64,000 nt of DNA from NCBI GenBank assembly GCA_018699955.1, contig JABISG010000123.1, forward strand, positions 177,364-241,363. Reading direction: 5' to 3'. Shown piece by piece: positions 32,539-41,284 of the stretch (position 1 is the stretch's first letter; every line of letters starts with the position of its first letter). A program made the position numbers and the translations under genes. Origin of the DNA: Planctomycetaceae bacterium (GTDB lineage Bacteria; Planctomycetota; Planctomycetia; Planctomycetales; Planctomycetaceae). The notes beneath the pieces were generated by a model. It did not search any database and was not told the origin of the DNA. It worked only from the letters and a program-made list of their open reading frames with translations.

Positions 32539-34005
32539 ATGGATTTGCGCGGCAAGCGGTTGACCGAACGGTCGTTGGTAAAGACGAAAATTATCGCCAC
32601 CATCGGTCCGGCATGCGAATCAACGGAAATGTTGACGGCACTCATCGGAGCGGGAGTCGATGTGTTTCGGCTCAACTTCGCCCACGGCGACCACGCATGG
32701 TTTCACAAAGTTGTCGGAATGATCCGGCAGATTGCAGCCGAACTGGAGCATCCCGTCGGCATTATGGGCGATCTCTCCGGCCCGAAGATTCGCCTCGGTA
32801 CACTTCCCGAGGGTGGGCTGTTTTGCGGCCAGGGAGAACGGATCGTCATTGCCCGGCATGCAGACCCTGCTGAGTCGGCGACTCTCACTTCGACTTACAA
32901 ACCGCTGGTTGACGATCTGAAGCCGGGCGACAACGTGCTGCTTGCAGATGGCACCGTCCGCTTGCGCGTCGTCGAGAAGGAAGGAACCGATCGCGTTATC
33001 TGTGAAGTCGAGCAGCCGGGATTACTTCGCACACGACAAGGAATCAATCTGCCGGGTGTCGCGTTGAGCACACCGGCGGTCACCGAGAAAGATCGGACCG
33101 ACCTTGCCTGGGCGATTAGGCATGAACTTGATTTTGTCAGCTTGAGTTTTGTGCGATCGGCCGAGGATATCCAGCTGCTTCGAGAGGCGATGGCAGAATC
33201 CGGTTCGGCGCGTCTGCCGCACGTTATTTCCAAAATTGAAAAGATGGAAGCGGTCAGCGACATCGAACGCATACTTGACGAGACCGATGCGGTAATGGTC
33301 GCCCGTGGTGATCTGGGAGTCGAGGTGGACGTCGCTCGTGTGCCGCTGCTACAGAAACGGATCATCCGACTGTGCAACCAGCACCGCATTCCGGTCATCA
33401 CTGCGACGCAGATGCTCGATAGCATGCAGGAGAACGAACGCCCCACTCGTGCCGAGGCAAGTGATGTGGCCAATGCCGTTCTCGACGGTAGCGACGCGGT
33501 GATGCTTTCGGGTGAAACGGCCATCGGCGAATACCCGGTGCAGGCGGTTGATATCATGAGCCGTATCGCACAGGAAGCAGAGCGGTTAGTCGCGACAACA
33601 CGCTTTGGTGACCGTCACAGCCAGGAACGCACACGGGCCACAGTCACAACCGAAGCGGTGACTTTGGGAGCCACATCAGCAGCCGAACATCTCGATGCGG
33701 ACATGATTGTTGTCGCGACACACAGCGGTCGCACGGCGATGGCCGTCTCGAAACAACGCAGCCCCGTGCCAATTTTGGCACTAACCGATCGGTTTGAAAC
33801 GGCACGTCGCATGTGTCTGTATTGGGGCGTGACGCCGGTCAAAACCGATGCCGTTCATGCACCGGCCGACGCACTCATTGAGTTCGTCACCGATTGGGGG
33901 AAACGGAATCACGTCCTCGAATCAGGCAGCCGCGTGATCCTCGTCGGCAGTACCGACTGGTCACGCGACGGCAAGGATGTGATGATGGTGCATACGGTGG
34001 AGTGA
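32539..34005 (+). CDS. pyk: Pyruvate kinase
   Basis: This 488-residue glycolytic enzyme transfers phosphate from PEP to ADP. It has TIIATIGPACES-like N-terminal residues (KTKIIATIGPA), MGDLSGPKIRLG, the signature MVARGDLGVEVDVARVP, ATQMLDSM and the SGETAIGEYPVQAV motif with the ADP/Mg site. A C-terminal allosteric domain follows (ADMIVVATHSGRTAMAVSKQRS). A strong GGGGAGG site precedes the ATG, and the start of this frame further upstream would overlap the MFS gene. Confidence 0.95.
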   Translation: MDLRGKRLTERSLVKTKIIATIGPACESTEMLTALIGAGVDVFRLNFAHGDHAWFHKVVGMIRQIAAELEHPVGIMGDLSGPKIRLGTLPEGGLFCGQGERIVIARHADPAESATLTSTYKPLVDDLKPGDNVLLADGTVRLRVVEKEGTDRVICEVEQPGLLRTRQGINLPGVALSTPAVTEKDRTDLAWAIRHELDFVSLSFVRSAEDIQLLREAMAESGSARLPHVISKIEKMEAVSDIERILDETDAVMVARGDLGVEVDVARVPLLQKRIIRLCNQHRIPVITATQMLDSMQENERPTRAEASDVANAVLDGSDAVMLSGETAIGEYPVQAVDIMSRIAQEAERLVATTRFGDRHSQERTRATVTTEAVTLGATSAAEHLDADMIVVATHSGRTAMAVSKQRSPVPILALTDRFETARRMCLYWGVTPVKTDAVHAPADALIEFVTDWGKRNHVLESGSRVILVGSTDWSRDGKDVMMVHTVE

Positions 34006-34025
34006 GACGCTGCTGAGGGGCCGTG

Positions 34026-34037
34026 AAACCGCAAGCG
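34026..34037 (+). repeat. AAACCGCAAGCG dispersed repeat, copy 5
   Basis: An exact copy of the 12-mer lies between the pyruvate kinase stop and the convergent TolB-like stop, flanked by GCCG/CGGC. Confidence 0.7.
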
Positions 34038-34073
34038 GCGATCACAATCACTCGCCCTTCGCATCTCTCTGAT

Positions 34074-35144
34074 TTACTTCGCGCCGCGAATCCAGTCGGC
34101 GATCCACAACTGACTGCTGCCGTCGGAAGTCCGCGTGGATGTCCACATCAGTTTGCGGCCATCGGGACTGAAGACAGGCAGCACGTCGGCTTTCTTGTCG
34201 AACGTGATACGCGTCGGCTTTCCGCCCTTGAGCGTGCCGCCGCTTTGTTCGAGGTCCATCGTGTAGAGGTCGAAGTTGGCGAATTGTGGTCCGCGCGAAT
34301 AGTCGGCCCGCGCCCAGACGATGTACTTCCCGCTGGGGTGATAATACGGTGCCCAGTTGACCGTGTTCAAATCGGTGGTTAATTGAACTTCAGTCTTTCC
34401 ATCGACCGAGATGGCATACACTTGCAGCATGTGTTCTTTCTGCCGATCGCTGCGGAAGATGACCCATTTGTTATCGGGCGAGAAAAATGGCCCGCCGTCG
34501 TAACCGTCCACGTTGACAATTTGCCGAACGTTCGCGCCGTCGGCGTCCATGATATAAAGGTCCGGGTCGCCATCGCGGGTCGATGTGAATACGATCTGCT
34601 TGCCGTCCGATGAGTAACTCCCCTCGGCATCATAACCGGGCGCGTCGGTCAGTTGCTTGAGCGATGTGCCGTCGTGCTGGCAAACGTAGATGTCCATGTT
34701 TTTGTCGAAATCCCACTGGTAACGACGGCGTCCACCGGCAGCGGCTAGTTCGCGTGCCTTGCGTTCCTCGTAGGAGAGATCGGGATTGGTGTGTGCGGAT
34801 GCGAACAGAATTTGCTTGCCATCGGGTGAGAAATAGCTGCAAGTGGTGCGACCACGTCCCGGGCTAACCCGCCGTGGCACGCGTTCGTCCAGATTCTGCA
34901 CATAGATTTGGTAGAACGGATACCCAATGGGGTACGCCTGATAAACGATCTCTTTACCATCGGGTGAAAAGTATCCTTCACCGGCGCGGGGCAGCCCCAT
35001 TGTGACCTGACGAAGGTTGGTCAGAAACTTTGCTTCGCTCGTTGCCGCTTTCGAGTCGGTCGCGGGGCGATCTGATTTTGGCTCGTCGGCCGCAGTCGGT
35101 ACCGTAACGGCCAAGAGCAGGAAAGCAATAATCGAGCGTTTCAT
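34074..35144 (-). CDS. Exported TolB-like beta-propeller protein (WD40/PD40 repeats)
   Basis: This 356-residue protein has a Sec signal (RSIIAFLLLAVTVPTAA) and then at least five PD40-type repeats recognisable as YFSPDGKEIVY, YFSPDGKQILFAS, SYSSDGKQIVFTSTRDGD, FFSPDNKWVIFRSDR and VFSPDGRKLMWTST. It resembles the propeller half of TolB or DPP-IV-like proteins without a peptidase domain, so a periplasmic binding or scaffold role is likely. The frame extends far upstream but those 106 residues are Arg/Ser-rich and overlap the DtxR gene antisense, so the ATG before KRSIIAF was chosen. Confidence 0.86.
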   Translation of the reverse strand: MKRSIIAFLLLAVTVPTAADEPKSDRPATDSKAATSEAKFLTNLRQVTMGLPRAGEGYFSPDGKEIVYQAYPIGYPFYQIYVQNLDERVPRRVSPGRGRTTCSYFSPDGKQILFASAHTNPDLSYEERKARELAAAGGRRRYQWDFDKNMDIYVCQHDGTSLKQLTDAPGYDAEGSYSSDGKQIVFTSTRDGDPDLYIMDADGANVRQIVNVDGYDGGPFFSPDNKWVIFRSDRQKEHMLQVYAISVDGKTEVQLTTDLNTVNWAPYYHPSGKYIVWARADYSRGPQFANFDLYTMDLEQSGGTLKGGKPTRITFDKKADVLPVFSPDGRKLMWTSTRTSDGSSQLWIADWIRGAK

Positions 35145-35268
35145 GTTAAACCTCGTAACGTGGTTGTTCTTGTGATTTTGATTGCCATTTGACAGTTGTT
35201 GGTCGCTGTCGGATGGACTCGTCTGATTGTACTCGATCTCAATGCCGCTGTAATTGCAATTGGCAGGG

Positions 35269-36039
35269 CTACGTGACTTCCTCCGCCACTTCGACCAGCA
35301 ACGACTCCGCCACCGAGTGCGACATGGAAATCTCCCGACCGTCGATGAGGGTTTTGACGACGCCGGCGGCCGGATTGCTTTGCTGCACCACTCCCTCCGT
35401 GCCAAGTTGCAGGCCCGTTTCCGAAAGGTATCGTAGGAAGTCGGCCCCCTGATTGACAACATGTACCAGCAGAACGTGTGATCCAGGTGGGCAGGAAGTT
35501 AAAGGGACGGCCGATGTGCGGTCGATCCGCATCTTGCCGTCGGCGGTCGGAATGGGATCGCCGTGCGGATCGGTCGCGGGATGGCCGAGGAACTCATCGA
35601 TGCGATCGATCAGGAAATCGCTGACGGCGTGCTCCATGTGTTCGGCCTCTTCGTGGACGCGGTCCCAGGTGAGATTGAGCGTCTTCACGAGAAACTGTTC
35701 GATGAGCCGATGTCGCCGGAGCATGCGTAATGCCAGCCGTCGGCCTTCGTCGGTCAGCCGCACGCCGCCGCGCGGTTTGTAATCGACCAATGGCGGACGT
35801 GTTTCGCCGTCGATGTCCTTTGGTTTCGCCAGCGACTGCAGCATGCTGGTGACAGTCCCGGGGGAAACGTCGAGGTGCGTCGAGAGCCGGCCGGTCGAAA
35901 CCCATTCGGTCTCATCGCCGATCGAGATCTGCAGCGCGGCCTTCAAATAGTTTTCTTCGGTGAGCGTGAGGCTGGGCATGAGATCATCGGAAGGGGCCGG
36001 GATTGGAATCAACGTCGGCGATTCTACATCAATCATCAT
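35269..36039 (-). CDS. DtxR/MntR-family metal-dependent regulator
   Basis: This is a DtxR-type regulator of about 236-256 residues that would repress metal uptake or related genes with Fe2+ or Mn2+. It has the N-terminal helix-turn-helix (LTEENYLKAALQI, VSTGRLSTHLDVSPGTVTSML), the linker GVRLTDEGRRLALRMLRRHRLIEQFL and the metal-binding helix EEAEHMEHAVSDFLIDRID. A C-terminal FeoA/SH3-like domain (CPPGSHVLLVHV) follows. The start may be this ATG, or the one 60 nt later before PSLTLTEE, which gives the usual N-terminus. Confidence 0.9.
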   Translation of the reverse strand: MMIDVESPTLIPIPAPSDDLMPSLTLTEENYLKAALQISIGDETEWVSTGRLSTHLDVSPGTVTSMLQSLAKPKDIDGETRPPLVDYKPRGGVRLTDEGRRLALRMLRRHRLIEQFLVKTLNLTWDRVHEEAEHMEHAVSDFLIDRIDEFLGHPATDPHGDPIPTADGKMRIDRTSAVPLTSCPPGSHVLLVHVVNQGADFLRYLSETGLQLGTEGVVQQSNPAAGVVKTLIDGREISMSHSVAESLLVEVAEEVT

Positions 36040-36113
36040 TTGGCTGCGACCCAGCGGGGAATGGCACAGTAGAGAACGCCTGCTGTGGCGTTCCGGATTG
36101 CGCGAACGCCGGC

Positions 36114-36135
36114 GGATCGGGACGGAGCCCGATCC
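36114..36135 (-). terminator. Hairpin downstream of the hydroxyacyl-CoA dehydrogenase gene
   Basis: GGATCGGG and CCCGATCC form a perfect 8-bp stem around loop ACGGAG, 14 nt after the stop of the minus-strand dehydrogenase. It could terminate the thiolase/dehydrogenase transcript. The same 22-nt layout and the same loop sequence occur in the BMC operon spacers. Confidence 0.5.
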
Positions 36136-36148
36136 CTACAGCTCTTTA

Positions 36149-37000
36149 CTAATAGTCGTAAAACCCCGCGCCCGTCTTTCGTCCCAGGCGGCCGGCGTTG
36201 ACTGTTCTCACCAGCAACGGACAGGGGCGAAACTTGGGATCGCCCAGTTCGCGGTGAAGCAAGCGCAGAATTGACAGGCAAACATCGAGGCCGACGAAGT
36301 CGGCCAATTCCAGCGGACCCATCGGGTGGTTGCAGCCGAGTTTCATCAGCGAGTCGATTGTCTTCGCGTCGGCGACACCCTCGTGCAACGCAAAAACTGC
36401 TTCGTTGATGAGCGGCATCAAGATTCGGTTGACCGCAAAACCGGGTGCGTCGTCAACGGTGAAAGCCTGCTTGCCAATTCGTTCTGCCAACTCCGTTGTC
36501 GCGTCCAGTGTTTCTTGGGACGTCTGTAAACCTTTGACGATCTCGACCGGCGACATCACCGGGACCGGATTGAAAAAATGCATGCCGACGACTTGCTGGG
36601 GACGAGTCGTGGCGGCGGCAAGGCGTGTGATTGAGACACTGGAAGTGTTGCTCGCCAAAATTACTCCGTCTGCGCAGAGGTTGTCGAGCTGCTGAAAGAT
36701 ACCGATCTTCAATTCTTCCTGCTCGGGAACGGCCTCGATGACAAATTGTGCCGCTGCGACCGCCGACTTCAATTCGGAATGCCAATTGACGCGCGACGAG
36801 GCGTCGGCCGGTTCGTTCAGGTCGATCTTTCCCCGTTGAATGCCTTTGGCGATCGAGCGTTCGATTCGCTCGGCTGCGGCGGTGGCTTGGTCGTTGTTGA
36901 TCTCAAAGACATCGACGTTCAGGCCGTTTACGGCGGCAACTTCGATGATGCCGCGGCCCATTGCGCCAGCGCCGATGATGGCGAGCGTATCAACGGTCAT
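36149..37000 (-). CDS. 3-hydroxyacyl-CoA (3-hydroxybutyryl-CoA) dehydrogenase
   Basis: This 283-residue single-function enzyme has the N-terminal NAD motif IIGAGAMGRGIIEVAA and the acidic residue at the end of strand 2 (VFEINNDQA). It also has SNTSSVSITRLAAAT, the catalytic HFFNPVPVMSPVEIVKG with its His, and the C-terminal DAPGFAVNRILMPLINEAVF and GCNHPMGPLELADFVGLD. It interconverts 3-hydroxybutyryl-CoA and acetoacetyl-CoA. The upstream thiolase (87 nt away on the same strand) makes or uses the same acetoacetyl-CoA, so they form a two-gene butanoate module. Confidence 0.94.
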   Translation of the reverse strand: MTVDTLAIIGAGAMGRGIIEVAAVNGLNVDVFEINNDQATAAAERIERSIAKGIQRGKIDLNEPADASSRVNWHSELKSAVAAAQFVIEAVPEQEELKIGIFQQLDNLCADGVILASNTSSVSITRLAAATTRPQQVVGMHFFNPVPVMSPVEIVKGLQTSQETLDATTELAERIGKQAFTVDDAPGFAVNRILMPLINEAVFALHEGVADAKTIDSLMKLGCNHPMGPLELADFVGLDVCLSILRLLHRELGDPKFRPCPLLVRTVNAGRLGRKTGAGFYDY

Positions 37001-37086
37001 CTGTTCTAACTCCCGGTATTATGGATTTGATTCATTTGTTTCGCGGCATGGGGGTATTCACCCGGGGCAAAAGTGTCCACGCCGGG

Positions 37087-38268
37087 CTAAGTTCCACGTT
37101 CGACGATCATGGCCACGGCGTTACCTCCGCCGAGACAAAGACTGGCCACTCCGCGCCGCAGTCCTCGTTGCTTCAAAAGAGATAACAGCGTCACAAGCAC
37201 CCGCGTGCCACTGGCGCCGATGGGATGTCCCAACGCGATCCCGCCGCCGGCAACATTTACTTTTTCAGGATCGACTTGCAACTGGCGAATGCAAGCCAGC
37301 ATCTGCGAGGCAAATGCTTCATTGATTTCAAAGAGGTCGATGTCGTCGATTGTCAGATCGGCCTTGTCCAGTACGCCGCGAATGGCAGTGACCGGCGCGA
37401 TGAACAGATCGCGCGGCTCCGTTCCCGAGGTGTGCGACGCAACGATTCGTGCCCGCCAGGGGGCCGGTGTTCTATCGGCGGTTTCGCGGTCGGCAACAAT
37501 GACGGCGGCCGCTCCGTCGCTGATCGTCGAGGCATTGCCGGCAGTCACGATGCCGGATTTGTCGAACACCGGTCTCAAGCGGCTCAATGCGGCCATGTCG
37601 GTCTCGGCGCGTGGACCTTCGTCTTCGGTGACGAGAATTTCCTCGCGGTGGCGTGTGACCGACACTGGTACGATTTCATCTTTGAACAGACCATCGGCCA
37701 TTGCCTGTCCAGCCCGTTGTTGGCTGGTGACGGAGTACTCGTCGATCTCTTCACGAGAAAGTCCGTTCTCACGGGCAGTGTACTCGGCGTGGATTCCCAT
37801 GTGGCAATCGTCGAAGGCACACCAAAGTCCATCACGCAGCAATGCATCTTCGAGAGTGACATCGCCCATTTTCCACCCGCCGCGCGAACCGCGCGCCAAG
37901 TGGGGGGCCTGCGTCATATTTTCCATCCCGCCGGCGACAATCACGCGGGCATCGCCGGCGCGAATGGCTTGAGATGCCAGCATGACCGACTTCAAACCTG
38001 AGCCACAAACCTTGTTGACTGCAAACGCGGGAACTGTTGGGGACAGTCCGGCTTCGAGTGCCGCCTGACGCGCCGGCGCCTGTCCGATGCCGGCGGAAAG
38101 GACGTTCCCCATAACGACTTCATCAACCTGAACCGGTTCGATTGCTGCTCTTGTCAGGGCTTCCCGGATGACGATGGCTCCGAGTTCGGTCGCCGGCACG
38201 TCGGCAAAGGCACCGAGAAATTTGCCGATGGGAGTTCGCGCACCTGCCAAAATGTAGCTGCCGGTCAT
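37087..38268 (-). CDS. Acetyl-CoA acetyltransferase (thiolase)
   Basis: This 393-residue thiolase of degradative/biosynthetic type has the acyl-accepting Cys88 in NKVCGSGLKSVMLA, FEINEAFASQ, the active-site His in GGGIALGHPIGASGTR and the second Cys in ASLCLGGGNAVAM. It condenses or cleaves acetoacetyl-CoA. It starts at an ATG (MTGSYILAGARTPIGKF) and heads a two-gene operon with the 3-hydroxybutyryl-CoA dehydrogenase. No crotonase or PHB synthase is next to it. Confidence 0.95.
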   Translation of the reverse strand: MTGSYILAGARTPIGKFLGAFADVPATELGAIVIREALTRAAIEPVQVDEVVMGNVLSAGIGQAPARQAALEAGLSPTVPAFAVNKVCGSGLKSVMLASQAIRAGDARVIVAGGMENMTQAPHLARGSRGGWKMGDVTLEDALLRDGLWCAFDDCHMGIHAEYTARENGLSREEIDEYSVTSQQRAGQAMADGLFKDEIVPVSVTRHREEILVTEDEGPRAETDMAALSRLRPVFDKSGIVTAGNASTISDGAAAVIVADRETADRTPAPWRARIVASHTSGTEPRDLFIAPVTAIRGVLDKADLTIDDIDLFEINEAFASQMLACIRQLQVDPEKVNVAGGGIALGHPIGASGTRVLVTLLSLLKQRGLRRGVASLCLGGGNAVAMIVERGT

Positions 38269-38587
38269 GGTTTTACCCGCCCGCTTGAATTCAAAACGCG
38301 GTAACGTTCTTCACGCCACTATCGTCTCTGTTACCCATCGAGACAAGCGGGGAAACTTCACGATCCGGGGGAGATGCTGCAGAATGGGGACGCAAGATCA
38401 GGGGTTGTGGCCGTAAGGTGTTGTTTACAAAAGGGTTACTGCATTTTTTGGGAATGAAATAACAGGTGTTTCGTATGGTTTAGGCTGATGTCGCTCGCCG
38501 AGAGATGCCGATTATGAAGGCTAACGGACCTGTGCGGTCGCGTGGCCACTTTTGTTGTATACATTTGACAACTTCGGGAGCGAATGG
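38269..38587. other. Divergent intergenic region, thiolase / SLBB protein
   Basis: This 319-nt region is AT-richer than its surroundings and probably holds promoters in both directions. TATACAT near 38558 is a candidate -10 close to the SLBB gene, without a clear -35. No gene is supported. Confidence 0.4.
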
Positions 38588-40156
38588 ATGTGCCGGTTTC
38601 GGTCGATCCTTTTTTCATCGCTAGTTTTCGCGATCACGTGTTCCGCGCTTCGACCCGCTACGGCGCAAGTGGATACGCCCACAATTCGAACTCAGAATGA
38701 AATCACTGAGTCCGAATCAAAAAACCTGTTCGCCATTATTGGCCAGGTGGCACGCCCCGGGGTCTATCAGGCACCATTGACCGAACCCTATCTCATGGAC
38801 TTGCTTCATAACGCGGGCGGTTTTTCGGCCGGCGCGAATGGCTACCTGCGGATTATCCGCAACGGCCCCAATGGGGTCCAGGCGTCGTACGCGACCGGCC
38901 GTGACTTTCAGCTACGGCGCGGTGATGTCGTCGTCGCCATTCGCAAAACCGGACTTGCGATCAATCCACGTTCTGTCGATCAGCGTTCCGGCATATCGAA
39001 TGACGCTAACGCTGGTGATGAATCGCCACCAACGCACGTACAACTTGCATTCGTCAATTTGACCGACCGACCGGTCGTGTTAAGGATGCGGCGCGAAAAC
39101 GCTTCGGTGGGACGAATTCTCGAACTGCTCGGCCATTCGCCCAATCTGGCGCAAACCGTGCGAGTGATTTCACACGCTGAGACGCCTCATTTCACGTCGG
39201 CCGACCAGCAACTCGCATCGGAATCGGTACTTGTATTCGATTCTGCGGTGATACGACGCGACCGCTTGCCGGAGTTGCCCACCGAAATTGTTAACGACAC
39301 CCGAAAACAGCAGGAAGCAGTTGCTACGGTCTATACCGACGAGACGTCGGAAACTCCCGACGGCGACCAGCAGCAGTTCCAATTAGCAGCCGTGGGTGAT
39401 CCACCAGTCAAAGAAGTGCCAACACCGCTCGACTTCGAGTCATCGAAGCACACGGAAGACGTCAAATTGAAATCGAAGCCGGTTTCCCAGTCGCAACCTT
39501 CTGCGAGAAACACGAAACAACCGAAGCCGATCCGAATACAGAATTTGCCAGCGGAGTTACTCACGATCAACGAGCCACTTGCGCTGCCGGACGCGAGGGA
39601 GGCCGAAGCAGACGCGGGTGGTTGGTTTAGCTTCCTGATGTATTCCTTCTTAACGCTTTCAATCTGCGCCGGAGCGGGATGGGGGATTATGCGGTTCGTG
39701 CGAAGGAAGGGGCAGCCGAAACGGCTTGAGGTTTCCAGCCGACAGGTCGAATCCGAGCAGCCGAGCGAACTCAATGAGATCATCTACGATCAACTCCCGG
39801 TTGTTGAAGAATCGCTGACGCAATCGGACCGTTTGTCCGTATTCTCACGAACCGGCACTCAAAAGCAGACCCGCAACGACCAAACTCATGGCGTCCCACG
39901 GCCGCATTTCCTGCCCGAAACTGCGATCCCAGATACTGTGATTCCGGAACAAGAGCAGCCCCCGCGCGGCACGAGTATTTCCGCAGAAGTCGCAACGACC
40001 TCCGGCGGCAAGAAATTTCGCGTCGATGCGAAACACGAGCAGGATGCCGCGCGACAACCAGTGACCGTCGCAAATCATGCCGGGGTGAATGAACCGCAAG
40101 GGCAGGGGCTGCTCGACCGTGTGCTGTCTCGCGTTCAGGGAGCAGCGAAGAGATGA
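38588..40156 (+). CDS. SLBB-like exported/membrane protein
   Basis: This 522-residue protein has a signal peptide (FRSILFSSLVFAITCSA) followed by an SLBB-type domain of polysaccharide export proteins. That domain is visible as VARPGVYQAPLTEPYLMDLL, HNAGGFSAGANGYLRIIRNG and FQLRRGDVVVAI; a second, weaker SLBB-like stretch follows at about 155-235. After a charged linker there is one transmembrane helix near residues 340-360 (FLMYSFLTLSICAGAGWGIM) and a tail of about 150 residues, rich in Gln, Pro and charged residues, presumably cytoplasmic. A GGGAG site precedes the ATG. It overlaps the actin-like gene by four bases. Function is unknown. Confidence 0.78.
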   Translation: MCRFRSILFSSLVFAITCSALRPATAQVDTPTIRTQNEITESESKNLFAIIGQVARPGVYQAPLTEPYLMDLLHNAGGFSAGANGYLRIIRNGPNGVQASYATGRDFQLRRGDVVVAIRKTGLAINPRSVDQRSGISNDANAGDESPPTHVQLAFVNLTDRPVVLRMRRENASVGRILELLGHSPNLAQTVRVISHAETPHFTSADQQLASESVLVFDSAVIRRDRLPELPTEIVNDTRKQQEAVATVYTDETSETPDGDQQQFQLAAVGDPPVKEVPTPLDFESSKHTEDVKLKSKPVSQSQPSARNTKQPKPIRIQNLPAELLTINEPLALPDAREAEADAGGWFSFLMYSFLTLSICAGAGWGIMRFVRRKGQPKRLEVSSRQVESEQPSELNEIIYDQLPVVEESLTQSDRLSVFSRTGTQKQTRNDQTHGVPRPHFLPETAIPDTVIPEQEQPPRGTSISAEVATTSGGKKFRVDAKHEQDAARQPVTVANHAGVNEPQGQGLLDRVLSRVQGAAKR

Positions 40157-41190
40157 GCATTGCGCTGGACATCGGGAGTTCGCATATGCGCTCGCTGCGC
40201 CGTCAGCGATTTCGTTTGATTGGGCGTTCGTGCCGTTCGCTTTTTACCGAACTTGCGGATCGGGAATCACATCGCGAGATCCTGAATCGGCTCGGCGTAC
40301 CACATCTGGAGATCAACGGCCAGTTGATTGTTCCGGGGGACAGCGCCGATGGAATTGCCGAGTTCTTTCGCGTACCAACCACGCAGGCAATTCTCAATGA
40401 TCGGGCTGTGAAATCGTCTGACGTAGGGCGAGAGGTGATTGTTGAACTGGTAAATGCATTGCTTCCAACACCAGGGCATGCCAACGAGATCTGCTGTTTT
40501 ACTGCTGGCGGTATTCCTGGCGACACCGACGGCAGCCGCAATGAGGTCAACCAACTTGTCGCGCAAACGATCCGGCGGTGTGGCTATCAACCGTTGGGAA
40601 TTGGTGGCGCGACCGCCGTCGCGCTCGCGGAATTGGGAGACCAGGCGTTGACTGGCGTCGGAATCACGATTGGAGCGGCTCACTGTGAAACCACGCTAAT
40701 GTGTCATGGTGTCGAGCTGGCCCGCTCGTCGGTTGCTCGGGGGGGCAACTGGATCGACGAACAACTGGCTGAACGGCAGGCCCTTCATTTTTGGGACCAA
40801 TCCGGCAACCGTCACCTCGACTTTCGCTCGGCAAGAGATTGGAAGGAATCGAACGTGGGTTCGATTTTGTCTCCCACGTCGGTTGAGGAATCCCAGTTGG
40901 CGGCGTTGTACCGGGAATTGGTCGATGATGTTCTCGCAGCAGTTCGGGACGCATTTACCAATGCCCCGCATGCGTTCGACGCGCTGCAGCCGGTCGGTGT
41001 CGTCTGTGCAGGTGGCACGGCGAGTCGTCCCGGATTTCGCGAGATCATGCTCGATGAACTACGAAAGAACCCATTCCCATTTGGAATCAGCCCGGTGCAG
41101 ATCATTGGTGCCTGGGAGTACTCAGTTGCTCGTGGCTGCCTGATTCGAGCGACCCTCGAAGAAGAAACGATCAGCAGACGGGCAGCGTGA
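40153..41190 (+). CDS. MreB/FtsA/PilM-like actin-fold ATPase
   Basis: This 345-residue protein shows an actin/Hsp70-type nucleotide fold. Phosphate-1 is ALDIGSSHMRSL at the N-terminus, phosphate-2 is VGITIGAAHCETTLM near residue 178, and the adenosine motif is VVCAGGTASRPGFRE near residue 285. A connecting GIGGATAVALAEL segment is also present. It is not canonical MreB, which starts differently and is more conserved. The ATGA overlap with the SLBB/transmembrane gene implies that the two are made together. I infer a filament-forming or ATP-switched partner bound to the membrane protein's cytoplasmic tail. Confidence 0.78.
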   Translation: MSIALDIGSSHMRSLRRQRFRLIGRSCRSLFTELADRESHREILNRLGVPHLEINGQLIVPGDSADGIAEFFRVPTTQAILNDRAVKSSDVGREVIVELVNALLPTPGHANEICCFTAGGIPGDTDGSRNEVNQLVAQTIRRCGYQPLGIGGATAVALAELGDQALTGVGITIGAAHCETTLMCHGVELARSSVARGGNWIDEQLAERQALHFWDQSGNRHLDFRSARDWKESNVGSILSPTSVEESQLAALYRELVDDVLAAVRDAFTNAPHAFDALQPVGVVCAGGTASRPGFREIMLDELRKNPFPFGISPVQIIGAWEYSVARGCLIRATLEEETISRRAA

Positions 41191-41242
41191 CGAGCCGACA
41201 ATCTCGCGTGCCACCAGCGTCTCGCCAGTGCGCACTGAGTTG

Positions 41243-41261
41243 CACTGGCGACAGGCCAGTG
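41243..41261. repeat. CACTGGC hairpin repeat, copy 2
   Basis: CACTGGC and GCCAGTG pair around GACAG, preceded by the related fragment CGCCAGTGCGCACTGAG. It matches 24035-24053 and its flank, and lies between the convergent ends of the actin-like and oxidoreductase genes. Confidence 0.65.
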
Positions 41262-41284
41262 GCCCCCGTTGGCAGTCCGAACCG

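Noticed and set aside
40153..41190. Annotation of the actin-like protein as MreB
   Set aside because: The N-terminal and phosphate motifs differ from the highly conserved MreB sequence, and no mreC or mreD is adjacent.
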